This document shows positions 9,101-17,762 of a DNA stretch of 30,603 nt, piece by piece. A program made the translations under genes and the position numbers. The number at the start of each line of letters is the position of its first letter. The stretch's first letter is position 1. Under the pieces are notes generated by a model that had not been told where the DNA came from, ran no database searches, and saw only the letters and a list, made by a program, of their open reading frames with translations. Source of the stretch: Geobacter sp. UBA698 (GTDB taxonomy: Bacteria > Desulfobacterota > Desulfuromonadia > Geobacterales > Pseudopelobacteraceae); NCBI GenBank assembly GCA_002298925.1, contig DBMM01000010.1, positions 15,990 through 46,592 of the forward strand, read 5' to 3'.

Positions 9101-10072
9101 ATGCGACGAATTGCGGTATTGACGAGCGGGGGGGATGCCCCGGGTATGAACGCGGCCATCCGGGCGGTCGTCCGGACCGGCCTTTCCAGGGGGTGGCAGG
9201 TTTTCGGGGTTCGCAACGGTTACTCCGGCCTGATCTCCGGCGCGATTGTTCCCCTGGGGGCCAGGGAGGTGGGCGGCATCATCCAGCGTGGCGGAACCAT
9301 GCTGGGGAGCGCCCGCTGCCGTGAGTTCGAGAGCGTTGAAGGGCAGCGCAAGGCCCTGGCCCAACTGGCCCAGCGGGGAATCGACGGCCTGGTGGTGATC
9401 GGCGGCAACGGGTCCCAGGCGGGCGCCCATGCTCTTTCCCAGCACGGCTTTCCGGTCGTCGGGGTCGCCTCGACGATCGACAACGATTTAAGCGGCACTG
9501 ATGTGACCATCGGCGTGACGAGCGCCATTGACGTGGCCCTGGAGGCGATTGACCGGCTCAAGGTCACCGCTGCCTCGCACCAGCGGGCCTTCCTGGTGGA
9601 GGTGATGGGGCGCAAATGCGGCTATCTGGCCCTGATGGCCGGGCTGGCCGGAGGTGCCGATGCCATCGTCATCCCCGAGCAGGAAGCTGACCCGGAAAGC
9701 GTGGCTGAAAATCTGCGGGCGGCCTACGAAAACGGCAAGGCCCATGCAATCGTTGTGGTTGCCGAGGGGGCCCGCAACAATGCCGAAGGCATGGCGAACT
9801 ACTTTCAGGTGCATCATGAGCGGCTCGGCTTCGATCTGCGGGTGACCAAATTGGGTCACGTCCAGCGCGGCGTGGCTCCCGGTGCCTATGACCGGCTGCT
9901 GGGGACCTTGCTCGGCGCCGCGGCGACAGAACAGCTGGCCAACGGCGTGCAGGGGGTGCTGGTCGGGATGATCAAGGGGAATGTCGCCACCACACCCCTT
10001 GACGAGGTGGTGACCAGGAAGAAGCCTCTCGATCTGCGGTTGCTCGATCTGGCCCATGTACTGGCCCGCTAG
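9101..10072 (+). CDS. pfkA: ATP-type 6-phosphofructokinase
   Basis: Phosphorylates fructose 6-phosphate to fructose 1,6-bisphosphate, the committed step of glycolysis, in the cytoplasm. 323 residues, colinear with the E. coli enzyme so that family numbering holds: GGDAPGMN at 10-17, Arg72, GGNGS at 101-105, TIDND at 125-129 with the catalytic Asp127, and VEVMGR near 160. Gly104 is the residue found in ATP-dependent enzymes, whereas pyrophosphate-dependent ones have Asp there. Two changes stand out: Asn103 in place of the usual Asp, and Ser124 in place of Gly. ATG 9101 has GAGG four bases upstream. The gene is convergent with the lipoprotein gene, 54 bases away. Confidence 0.92.
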   Translation: MRRIAVLTSGGDAPGMNAAIRAVVRTGLSRGWQVFGVRNGYSGLISGAIVPLGAREVGGIIQRGGTMLGSARCREFESVEGQRKALAQLAQRGIDGLVVIGGNGSQAGAHALSQHGFPVVGVASTIDNDLSGTDVTIGVTSAIDVALEAIDRLKVTAASHQRAFLVEVMGRKCGYLALMAGLAGGADAIVIPEQEADPESVAENLRAAYENGKAHAIVVVAEGARNNAEGMANYFQVHHERLGFDLRVTKLGHVQRGVAPGAYDRLLGTLLGAAATEQLANGVQGVLVGMIKGNVATTPLDEVVTRKKPLDLRLLDLAHVLAR

Positions 10073-10126
10073 CCGCTGCGTGTGATCCAGCCGCAGGTGA
10101 CGTTGTGCGCCCCGAAGCGCTTGCCG

Positions 10127-10468
10127 TCAGCGGCGACCGCCACCGCCGCTGCCACGACCGCCACTGCCGCCGCCACGACCGCCACCGCCGTCGCCACGGC
10201 CACCACCGCCGCCACGACCTTCAAAGCCCCGGAGCCCGCGAAAATCACCACCCCGGCCGAAGTCGCCGTGGAAGTGGTAGCTGCCGAACCAGAAGGGGGC
10301 GTACAGATACGGCCCATAGTAGTAGGGGTAGTAGGGGTAGTACGAGTAGTAGGGGTCATAGTAGAACTCCCGGTCATAGGAGTAGTAACCGGGGTCATGG
10401 ATGATGCAGCCGGGGAGGGTGGCCAGGGTTGTCAGCAGTATGACGAGTAACAATAATCTCCGTAACAT
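10127..10468 (-). CDS. Tyr/Gly-rich lipoprotein
   Basis: A 113-residue predicted lipoprotein. A signal peptide (residues 1-20) ends in a lipobox LPGC with Cys21. The mature part has two halves: a Tyr/Pro-rich segment (about residues 27-60, with many YY and YYP units) and a Gly/Arg-rich tail built from GGGGR, GGGSGGR-type units. The DNA for the tail is a run of GGT/GGC/CGT codons, a low-complexity stretch at about 10127-10215. GGAGGTGAG directly before ATG 10468 supports the start. No enzymatic domain is visible; a surface or structural role is only a guess. Tail length may vary between strains because of the repeated DNA. Confidence 0.7.
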   Translation of the reverse strand: MLRRLLLLVILLTTLATLPGCIIHDPGYYSYDREFYYDPYYSYYPYYPYYYGPYLYAPFWFGSYHFHGDFGRGGDFRGLRGFEGRGGGGGRGDGGGGRGGGSGGRGSGGGGRR

Positions 10469-10668
10469 GATCTCACCTCCAACCGCCTGCCGTCAGCGGG
10501 ATCTGGAGAAGAACGGTGCTTCTCAATTCATTATAGCACCATGAAGCATAGCAGCGGCGGTATTTATCGCCAGATTGCCCATGGCTTGACGGCGGCTGAC
10601 CTGCAAATCAAAAGCAGGGGATCAGCTCCGACGGGACGACGAAAATGAGTGCAGGAAAGGGAACTGAT

Positions 10669-11784
10669 ATGATCAACAGGGAGCGGCTCTGCCGCACGTT
10701 CATGGAGCTGTGCGCCATCGACTCCGAGCCGAAGGGGGAGCGGCTGATGGCCGACCGGCTGACCAAGCTCCTTCTGGAGCTCGGCTTCACCGTCAGCGAG
10801 GACGGCACGGGCCAGCTGATCGGCGGCAGCGCCGGCAACCTGTTCGCCCGCCTGGAGGGGAGCGGAGCAGGCGAGGCGCTGCTCTTCTCCTGCCACATGG
10901 ATCGGGTCGTACCGGGGAGGGGGGTCAGGCCGCGTATCGCGGGTGATTACATCGTCAGCGACGGCAACACCGTCCTGGGCGCCGACGACGCCTCGGGACT
11001 GGCGGCGCTCCTGGAGGGGGTGACGGCCCTGAAGCAGGCGGGTCTGCCCCACCCGCCGCTGGAGCTTGTGCTGACGGTCGCCGAGGAGCTGGCCCTGGTG
11101 GGGGCGAGCCATTTCGACACCGGACGCATCACCGCCCGGGCCTGCTTCGTGATCGATGCGGCCGGGCCGGTGGGGGAGATCGTGCTGCGGGCGCCGGAGC
11201 AGGTCAAGTTTGCGGCGACTTTCCACGGCAAAAGCGCCCACGCCGGCTTTGCCCCGGAGCAGGGGGTTTCGGCCATCCAGGTCGCCGCTGCTGCCATCGG
11301 CCGGATGAAGCTGCTGCGCATCGACGAGGAGACCACCGCCAACATCGGCAGCATCTGTGCCAGCGGGCCGACCAATATCGTCCCGGAGCGCTGCGAGCTG
11401 CAGGGGGAAGTGCGCTCCCTGCAGGCGGACAAATTACGGGCCCAGGTGGAGGCCATCACCGCTGCCATGGAGGCTGCCGCCCGGGAGTTCGGCGGCCGGG
11501 TGGAGATACGTGTCAGCCCCTGTTATCCCTCCTACACTCTTGGGGAGGATTGCAACCCGGCCCGCCGCGCCGCCCGGGCCGCAGAGCGGGTAGGGGTGCC
11601 GGTCCGCTTCAAGTCCACCGGCGGCGGTTCGGACGCCAACATCTTCAACAGCCGCGGCCTGGAGACGGTGGTTCTCAGCTGCGGCTACGAAGGGGTGCAC
11701 ACGACCGCTGAGCGGATGCCTCTGGAGCAGCTGGAGCTGCTTGCCCGCTGGGTGCTGGCGATCATGACCGGCGGCGGGGAGTGA
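10669..11784 (+). CDS. PepT-like M20 family metallopeptidase
   Basis: Zinc-dependent exopeptidase of the M20 family, closest in style to the PepT-like group, 371 residues. The metal ligands expected for the family are seen: His76 with Asp78 in SCHMDRV, Asp106 in GADDASG, Glu139-Glu140 in AEEL, Asp163 in IDAAG and His344 in EGVHTTAERM. A dimerisation domain with GKSAHAGFAPEQG lies between the two halves of the catalytic domain. The frame opens at 10645, but the ATG at 10669 is chosen because AGGAAAGGG lies 7 bases before it and the conserved part begins there. The substrate is most likely a small peptide, but aminoacyl-histidine or related substrates cannot be excluded. Confidence 0.87.
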   Translation: MINRERLCRTFMELCAIDSEPKGERLMADRLTKLLLELGFTVSEDGTGQLIGGSAGNLFARLEGSGAGEALLFSCHMDRVVPGRGVRPRIAGDYIVSDGNTVLGADDASGLAALLEGVTALKQAGLPHPPLELVLTVAEELALVGASHFDTGRITARACFVIDAAGPVGEIVLRAPEQVKFAATFHGKSAHAGFAPEQGVSAIQVAAAAIGRMKLLRIDEETTANIGSICASGPTNIVPERCELQGEVRSLQADKLRAQVEAITAAMEAAAREFGGRVEIRVSPCYPSYTLGEDCNPARRAARAAERVGVPVRFKSTGGGSDANIFNSRGLETVVLSCGYEGVHTTAERMPLEQLELLARWVLAIMTGGGE

Positions 11785-11886
11785 GCAGGAGCTTCCTGGT
11801 AACGAGATGGCGGGGTTTTGAAACGTCAGGTTGTCATCTTTCAGGGCCTGACTGTAGGCACCTTTGTTTGGATTGGAGGGTTGGTT

Positions 11887-12666
11887 GTGGCACTTTCACC
11901 ATCGGAAATAAATGATCTGCGGGCAGCAAAGTCTCTCCTTGAAAATCCGGGACTCGCAGCAAAACTGAGCAATTTTGTCGGTTCCCCCCTTGAGGCCGGG
12001 CTCAAAAAACTGCCCGAATCGTTGAACGCAGCCATCAATGCCGTTGCACGAAAATCAGTTGAGAAGGCTCTGGATGTTGCCTTGATGACCATGGATCAAG
12101 ATGATCGGGAACCGCCATCGAACTGGTGGCACAAAGTTGCGGTTGGGGCAGTCGGTGCCACCGGAGGTCTGTTCGGCATGCCGGCACTGGCAATAGAGCT
12201 GCCCATTTCCACTGCCATCATGCTTCGTTCCATTGCCGATATCGCCCGCAGTGAAGGTGAGGATTTGCGCCACCCCGATGGCAGGCTGCAATGCATTCAG
12301 GTTCTGGCCCTCGGCGGAAAATCAAAAGGCGATGATCTGGCCGAGGCAGGCTATTTCGCGGCAAGAACGGCTCTTGCCAAGGCGGTCTCGGAAGCAGCCG
12401 AACATTTGGCAACAAAAGGGATGTCTCAAAAAGGAGCACCGGCACTTGTCAATCTGCTTGCCAGGGTAGCGGCACGCTTTTCCATAGTCGTATCAGAAAA
12501 GGTGGCGGTTCAAGCGATTCCCGTAGTGGGAGCCTTCGGTGGTGCGGCCATAAACACCTTGTTCATCGATCATTTTCAAGACATGGGCCGCGGCCATTTT
12601 ATAGTGAGAAGGCTGGAACGTCTGCATGGCCAGGAAGAGGTTCGTCAAGTTTATGATGCCCTGTAA
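11887..12666 (+). CDS. EcsC-family protein
   Basis: A 259-residue member of the EcsC family, named from a Bacillus protein next to an ABC transporter; the biochemical role is not known. The recognisable core includes the region with GAVGATGGLFGMPALAIELPISTAIMLRS-like hydrophobic helices (about residues 80-115), the LGG and GYFAARTAL segments, and a second Gly/Ala-rich hydrophobic segment, IPVVGAFGGAAINT, near the C-terminus. The frame opens upstream with a TTG at 11818, but GTG 11887 is chosen because GGAGGG lies 6 bases before it. No ecsA/ecsB-like transporter genes lie nearby. Confidence 0.8.
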   Translation: MALSPSEINDLRAAKSLLENPGLAAKLSNFVGSPLEAGLKKLPESLNAAINAVARKSVEKALDVALMTMDQDDREPPSNWWHKVAVGAVGATGGLFGMPALAIELPISTAIMLRSIADIARSEGEDLRHPDGRLQCIQVLALGGKSKGDDLAEAGYFAARTALAKAVSEAAEHLATKGMSQKGAPALVNLLARVAARFSIVVSEKVAVQAIPVVGAFGGAAINTLFIDHFQDMGRGHFIVRRLERLHGQEEVRQVYDAL

Positions 12667-12748
12667 TGATCCCTGCTCGCGCCGGACCTGCCGGAGGCTT
12701 TCTTCGCGGGGCTGCCGCAATGATACTACTGACCTGGAAAATTAACCG

Positions 12749-13969
12749 ATGAGAGTCTTTGCCAATCTGTTCCTGATCCTGTTTCTTGCCGACGGCTGTT
12801 TCTCCCTGGTTGACGAGCTTGTGCCTCTGCTTACCCCGCTGGCCCCCTTTACCATTCTCAGGGTTTTTCTGGCAGCCAACGTCATCGTCATGGCCGCCGC
12901 CGTCTACCTCTGTCTCGGCATTGACCGGCGGCTGCCCAAGCGGGTCTTTCTTCCCCAGATATTCTTCGTCTTCTTCGTCCCCCTCTCCAGCTGGCTTTTT
13001 CCGGATCTCATCGAAATCCGGACCTACGGACTCCTGGCGGCGGCAGCCCAGGTCGCGCTCGGCATGCTCCCGCTCTGCTGTTTCCGGAATGGTGGCGTCC
13101 GCACGCTGACCATGCCGCCGGCGATGTTCAGCGTCCCCTTTTTCAGCCTCAGGAACACCCTGCTCTTCAGTGGGGCCAGCCTGTTCGTTGTTCCGCTGGC
13201 CCTGCTGCTGTTCGGACTCTCTGCGGCGGACTCGTACATGGCCGACCATACTTCCGGCTTCGTGCATCTTGGCCCCGGCGGACTCCGCATGACCGAGCGG
13301 GTCTACCGGCGTGACGGCCGGACAATCCGGCTGGCAGCCATGATTCACGTGGGGGACAAGGATTATTATGAGGATCTGGCAGCTTCGCTGGCAGCGGGCC
13401 GGAGCATCGTGCTGGCCGAAGGGGTCAGCGACGACAGAAATCTGCTGCACGACAGCATCGATTACGGGAGAGTGGCCGGTTTCCTGGGTTTGACGTCCCA
13501 GAAGGATATGGATTTCCGGGGCAGGTACATCGAGGCGGAAGAGCTGGATGAGCCCCGTCCGGTTTTCGGGGGGGCGGAGCAGGGGAAACAGCCGCATCAG
13601 ACCGATATTCTCAGGGCCGACGTGGATCTCAGCGACTTTCGCCCGGCGACCTTGCTCCTGCTGAACGCCGTCGGAAAGCATATGCAGGAGAGTTCTTCCT
13701 TCCTGCAGGGGTTCCTGGCGCTTAACAGGTGGGGGGAGAAGAACCTGACCCCGGAAATGTCCGCAGTCATCATGGACGATATCCTGCACCGCAGGAACAT
13801 GGCCGTGGTCAGCTATCTGGATAAGGCCCTGGCCCGTTACGACACCGTAGTAATCCCCTGGGGGGCGCTGCACATGAAGGAGGTCGAAGCGGAGGTTCTC
13901 AAACGGGGATTCAGGCTGCAGGAGGAGCGGGAAAGGATCAGCATCGATTTCCGCAAGATGCTCCGCTAA
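12749..13969 (+). CDS. Membrane protein with C-terminal TraB/TIKI-like domain
   Basis: A 406-residue protein in two parts. The first 160 or so residues hold about five hydrophobic spans, ending near VVPLALLLFGLSAADSY. The rest is soluble and resembles the TraB/PrgY/TIKI (GumN-like) superfamily: AAMIHVGDKDYYEDL with the key His, IVLAEGVSDD with the key Glu, and near the end VVIPWGALHMKEVEAEVLKRGF, a position where this superfamily has its second His. TIKI relatives are proposed metalloproteases; whether this protein cleaves anything is unknown. The start is ATG 12749, with a weak ribosome-binding site. It follows the EcsC gene after 82 bases on the same strand. Confidence 0.65.
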   Translation: MRVFANLFLILFLADGCFSLVDELVPLLTPLAPFTILRVFLAANVIVMAAAVYLCLGIDRRLPKRVFLPQIFFVFFVPLSSWLFPDLIEIRTYGLLAAAAQVALGMLPLCCFRNGGVRTLTMPPAMFSVPFFSLRNTLLFSGASLFVVPLALLLFGLSAADSYMADHTSGFVHLGPGGLRMTERVYRRDGRTIRLAAMIHVGDKDYYEDLAASLAAGRSIVLAEGVSDDRNLLHDSIDYGRVAGFLGLTSQKDMDFRGRYIEAEELDEPRPVFGGAEQGKQPHQTDILRADVDLSDFRPATLLLLNAVGKHMQESSSFLQGFLALNRWGEKNLTPEMSAVIMDDILHRRNMAVVSYLDKALARYDTVVIPWGALHMKEVEAEVLKRGFRLQEERERISIDFRKMLR

Positions 13970-14078
13970 GGCGGCTGCCTGTCGGGAGGCGACCGGCATG
14001 GTCCTGTTTTGTTTGTAGAAACGTTGTTGCAAGTACGATCCTATGAGAAAACTCTTGTCATGGGCCGCCCGTCAACCC

Positions 14079-14156
14079 GAAGGGTGCCATTTCCACCATT
14101 CAGTAATTTGCGGGCAGCAGGTATTTCTTGACTTGAAGGGTGCATTTAGATACTTG
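14079..14156 (+). promoter_or_regulatory. Candidate promoter with a direct-repeat operator before the TonB receptor gene
   Basis: GAAGGGTGCCATTT (14079-14092) recurs 56 bases later as GAAGGGTGCATTT (14135-14147), with one base missing. The second copy lies between a TTGACT -35 (14128-14133) and a weak -10 (TACTTG, 14151-14156), where a bound repressor would block RNA polymerase. A Fur-type site is not evident. Confidence 0.35.
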
Positions 14157-14167
14157 TACAACACCTA

Positions 14168-16054
14168 ATGAAATATCTCCGACTAAGCATATCCCTTCTC
14201 ATACTAAGCCTTTCAATCCTCATGCTGGAAAAGCTCTCGTTTGCCGATGATAATGAATACGATCGGGACAAGGAAGCAGCGCTACTGTTTGGCGACACCA
14301 TCATCCCGATCACAACTTTTGGCCGTCAGGTCAGGCCGGTCAATCAAGTTGCAGAAAACGTAACCGTAATAACAAAAGAGGACATTGATCGTCTCCAGGC
14401 ACACAGTCTTGGAGACGTTTTGCAGTTTTTCCCCGGCGTGCTCGCCTATCCGTTTCGCTATTCCAACGATCTTTCGGTGCCGATGGTACAGGGGCTGCCC
14501 AACCGCCAGACGCTGGTCACTTATGATGGCATCCCGCTGAATAATGGCAGTGACGGGTTGGTTGATATCGGTACAGTGCCGGTCCGCGGTCTGGAACGTA
14601 TCGAAATCGTCAAAGGTCCGGCCGCTTCCGTGTGGGGAAGGTCTGTCGGTGCGGTTATCAATCTGGTAACGAAGGAACCTGACAGGACCAGAGTTCTTTC
14701 GGGCCAGATTGCCGGCACTCTCGGCACCAATCAGAGCGGGTACGGAGACGTTGCCTTCAGCGGGTTTTTCCCGAAAACGGGAACCGGATATTATATTGGG
14801 GCTACTGCCAATCAAACCAAGGGGTTCCAGGAAGGTATCGATGGAGAGGGTCGGGCCGTCTATGCCAAAATCACACAGGATATCGGCTCCAAAACCGATA
14901 TAACCGGGCTGTTCGCCCGTTCTTTGGTTAATCGCAATTTCCTTTATCAGCCATCCCAGAATATCAGTGGCAGTAACGAGCCAGCCCTCCTAATCGGGAT
15001 CGGGAAACTGAACCATCGGTTTTCGCCCGGGTCCGTTTTGGAAGCTACCATGTATTTGTACGATCTAAGGGTTGATTCGAATATATATAATCTGAACCCT
15101 GTACCGCCTTTCCTGCCGGTGTCTGGTATTCTGTTGCAAACTCAAGGTCTCCGTGAGGAAATCGAGGGCGTCCAACTCGCATATACCAGATCAGCCAAGA
15201 ATTACTGGGTCACTTTCGGTGTTGACTCATCAATTGGGTCTTTGCGTAACTCAGATTTCAGGCTCGGTCTGCCTCCAGACTACAAGCGGGCTAACAGATA
15301 TGTCTATAATGTTGCTGAATATCTGTCTGCCGGCTACAACTTTACCAGCACGTTGACCCTGACCGGTTCCTATCGCTACGACTGGTACAATTACCTCGAT
15401 GATACCCACTCTACAAACGTTGGCTTGATCTACAAGCTTACCGACAAGACCCTGTTCCGTGTCACCTATGGAAATGGCGTCAGTCTTCCGACATTAAGCT
15501 CCGGTTCCAGTAAATTTGAAACCCTTTGGAGGACGCAGGTTGGTGTTGAAACCAATGACATGCGGTTCCTCTGGCTGAAACTCAACGGTTTCTACGACAA
15601 GACCAGTAATGTCAAACTGCAGTTCCAACCCTTTGATACCTCGCCCGAGCTCAACCGCTCCCTCACGAGGGAAGGTTTCGAGATCGAGGTCAAAACCTTG
15701 CCGCTACTCAATACCACATTCGGCTTGGGGTACACCTATGCTCACATCTTCAATACGGACTTTGGCACCGACATCCAGGGTCTGCCGCGCCATCATCTGA
15801 TCCTGAGCGCCAACTACCGCGCTCACGGCACGGATGCGTCACTCTATGCACGATACATCAATTGGAATAGCCCCTCCGCCAGAGACCAGGTTGTCTGGGA
15901 TTTTCTGCTCTCGCAGCGGTTGTTCGCCTGGGAAACCGGCAATGCGAATCTAACCTTTAATGCTTTGAATATTACCAATGCTTCACAGCAATCATCGCCG
16001 CTATTCACAAATCCACCCCTGCGGGTAAACGCAGGCTTCAATGTGAACTTTTAG
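14168..16054 (+). CDS. TonB-dependent outer-membrane receptor
   Basis: Outer-membrane gated channel that imports a scarce ligand with energy from TonB. 628 residues: a signal peptide (1-26, cut after SFA), a plug domain at about 50-160 (ENVTVITKEDIDRL, LVTYDGIPLNNG, VRGLERIEIVKGPAASVWG, AVINLVTK), then a 22-strand barrel ending in a terminal Phe (AGFNVNF). The plug and barrel features are typical of siderophore, cobalamin or haem receptors; the ligand is not evident. It overlaps the next gene by one base (TAGTG), so the substrate-binding protein downstream is made with it. Codon use is a little more AT-rich than in the genes to the left. Confidence 0.9.
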   Translation: MKYLRLSISLLILSLSILMLEKLSFADDNEYDRDKEAALLFGDTIIPITTFGRQVRPVNQVAENVTVITKEDIDRLQAHSLGDVLQFFPGVLAYPFRYSNDLSVPMVQGLPNRQTLVTYDGIPLNNGSDGLVDIGTVPVRGLERIEIVKGPAASVWGRSVGAVINLVTKEPDRTRVLSGQIAGTLGTNQSGYGDVAFSGFFPKTGTGYYIGATANQTKGFQEGIDGEGRAVYAKITQDIGSKTDITGLFARSLVNRNFLYQPSQNISGSNEPALLIGIGKLNHRFSPGSVLEATMYLYDLRVDSNIYNLNPVPPFLPVSGILLQTQGLREEIEGVQLAYTRSAKNYWVTFGVDSSIGSLRNSDFRLGLPPDYKRANRYVYNVAEYLSAGYNFTSTLTLTGSYRYDWYNYLDDTHSTNVGLIYKLTDKTLFRVTYGNGVSLPTLSSGSSKFETLWRTQVGVETNDMRFLWLKLNGFYDKTSNVKLQFQPFDTSPELNRSLTREGFEIEVKTLPLLNTTFGLGYTYAHIFNTDFGTDIQGLPRHHLILSANYRAHGTDASLYARYINWNSPSARDQVVWDFLLSQRLFAWETGNANLTFNALNITNASQQSSPLFTNPPLRVNAGFNVNF

Positions 16055-16899
16055 TGAGACGACTGATACTTCTGATACTCGTAGCAGTTCTTGCCACTCT
16101 GGGGGACACTCAAATGGTGTTGGCGGAGGACATTATTGTTCTTCTCAGTATCAATACGACTGGAAACATGGCGATACTGGCTACGGCCCAATCTGTTTGC
16201 GAAATGAACAGCGTTAAGTATATTAACCTGGCAGAGATCGGCGAGATCAACCTGCAACAGGTTTTGTATTCTACCCGGGCAAAGGTTGTGGTGGCGATTG
16301 GAGACAAGGCATACAAGCTCGCATCTTCTATTGCACTGAAAGTTAATGTAATCGGCGTTTTGACTACCGATCAGAAGCCCAACACCATCTCGTATCTGCC
16401 TCCGCCGGAGAAATATTTGGCCACCATGCGCAAGCTGGGCCACAAGTCCGTCGTTGTTATTTACAGCAAGAAGACGGCTGCTTATCTGCATAAGGCTGCC
16501 GAACTTGCCGGCAGTTACGGCATCACTCTCATTCACCGCGAGGCTTTTTCACCATCCGAGGCCATCGACCAGTTTTTGTCGCTCAAGTCACAGGCAGATT
16601 CCCTGTGGATACTGCCCGACAGCAATGTCCTGACCGTAGCCTCTGCTGAACGCCTCCTGCATCTTGCACAGGAGAGCAATATTCCGGTTTATGTATTCAG
16701 CGATAACTACCTTAAAAATGGTGCCGCGGTTGTAATCGAGCCCGACCGTGAACAGATCGGCAGGATAGTGGGTGAAACCGTCTGCTCTGTCGTCAAAAAC
16801 ACCGCGCCCACCTTGCAGCTTAGAGACCCTTTCCGGGAAATTGTCAACGATACGATCCTGAACCGGCTTAAGCCCCTCCAGACCAGCTCAACCAACTAA
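16054..16899 (+). CDS. ABC_sub_bind-type periplasmic substrate-binding protein
   Basis: A 281-residue secreted protein with a signal peptide (residues 1-24, cut after VLA) and the two-lobed fold of the ABC transporter substrate-binding family PF04392. The signature is seen in VVVAIGDKAYKLA, PNTISYLPPPEKYLATMRKLG, VVVIYSKKTAAY, DSLWILPDSNVLT and the C-terminal PVYVFSDNYLKNGAAVVIEPDREQIGR. The start is a GTG at 16054 inside the stop of the TonB receptor gene (TAGTG). No permease or ATPase gene follows, so the protein may pass the ligand to a transporter encoded elsewhere or act as a sensor. Confidence 0.82.
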   Translation: MRRLILLILVAVLATLGDTQMVLAEDIIVLLSINTTGNMAILATAQSVCEMNSVKYINLAEIGEINLQQVLYSTRAKVVVAIGDKAYKLASSIALKVNVIGVLTTDQKPNTISYLPPPEKYLATMRKLGHKSVVVIYSKKTAAYLHKAAELAGSYGITLIHREAFSPSEAIDQFLSLKSQADSLWILPDSNVLTVASAERLLHLAQESNIPVYVFSDNYLKNGAAVVIEPDREQIGRIVGETVCSVVKNTAPTLQLRDPFREIVNDTILNRLKPLQTSSTN

Positions 16900-17192
16900 A
16901 TTCGCATCAAAGGAAACAGGGGCACGTTGCATTTCATCTGCGTAGGTGAAGCCATGGATATTCGCAAAGCCAAATCTGGCGGCAGCGAAAATTCCGGTCG
17001 GCAGTGATGAATTCGAACCTGCCGACGGTTTTGGTGACGTTGTCTGCGCCGGTGATACATTGATTGGCAGAATATGAATATATATTCACGCTGGTGACGA
17101 CAGCTGGTTTGTAGTAAAAAAACTTCTGAAAATGGAACAATCTATGAAAACCGGCAGAAATGGTAAGATAATAAACTGAAATTGGAGATCTC
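16900..17192. other. Non-coding gap after the TonB operon
   Basis: No gene is supported. There is one perfect 8-base inverted repeat, GTCGGCAG and CTGCCGAC, at about 17000-17030 with no T-run after it. The right half is AT-rich and probably carries the promoter of the flavoredoxin-like gene. Confidence 0.4.
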
Positions 17193-17762
17193 ATGAAACA
17201 ATCATTGGGAGCAAAACCACTGCTTTTCCCCGCGCCGGTGCTGATGGTGGGCACCTATGACCAGGCCGGAAAGCCAAATCTGATGAACGCTGCCTGGGGA
17301 GGAATCTGCTGCTCTGATCCCCCCTGCGTTACGGTATCCATGCGCAAGGCCAGGCACTCCTATGACAGCATCGTGGAGCGCAAGGCATTTACCGTCGGCA
17401 TTGCCAACGAAGCGCAGATGGCGGAAGCAGACTACGTCGGCATTGCCTCCGGGCGTGACGCCGACAAATTCGCTGTTGCCGGGTTGACCCCTGTCAGGAG
17501 TGAACTGGTGGACGCCCCCTATGCGGAGGAGTTTCCGCTGGTCCTGGAATGCCGCCTGCTGCATACGCTGGAGATCGGGTTGCACACGCAGTTCATTGGC
17601 CAGATCGTCGATGTGAAGGTTGACCAGAGTGCGCTCAGCGAGGACGGACTCCCGGACATCCTCAAGCTGAAGCCGCTGGTCTATGATGTCGCCCACAAGG
17701 GGTATCACGGGGTCGGAGCACTGCTCGGCAAGGCTTTCTCCATCGGGAGGAAACTGTTATGA
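17193..17762 (+). CDS. Flavoredoxin-like FMN-binding protein (flavin reductase domain)
   Basis: A 189-residue protein of the flavin-reductase-like/flavoredoxin family, a split-barrel fold that binds FMN and carries electrons in the cytoplasm. Typical pieces are FPAPVLMVGTYDQAGKPNLMNAAW at the N-terminus, the DPPCVTVSMRKARHSYDSI segment, then FTVGIANEAQMAEADYVGIASG, which forms the FMN site. Similar genes are common in anaerobes. It overlaps the next gene in an ATGA tetramer, which suggests the two products are made together. Confidence 0.88.
   Translation: MKQSLGAKPLLFPAPVLMVGTYDQAGKPNLMNAAWGGICCSDPPCVTVSMRKARHSYDSIVERKAFTVGIANEAQMAEADYVGIASGRDADKFAVAGLTPVRSELVDAPYAEEFPLVLECRLLHTLEIGLHTQFIGQIVDVKVDQSALSEDGLPDILKLKPLVYDVAHKGYHGVGALLGKAFSIGRKLL

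Noticed and set aside
10082..10450. Ala/Thr/Val-rich plus-strand frame opposite the lipoprotein
   Set aside because: The repeat comes from the Gly-codon run of the lipoprotein; the minus-strand gene has a lipobox and a strong ribosome-binding site.
12599..14032. A 477-codon minus-strand frame opposite the TraB/TIKI-like gene
   Set aside because: It has no motifs, while the plus-strand protein has membrane spans and the His/Glu motifs.
17030..17085. A LysM-like string (VVCAGDTLIGRI) in the gap after the TonB operon
   Set aside because: The frame is too short, has no start and is closed by stops on both sides.
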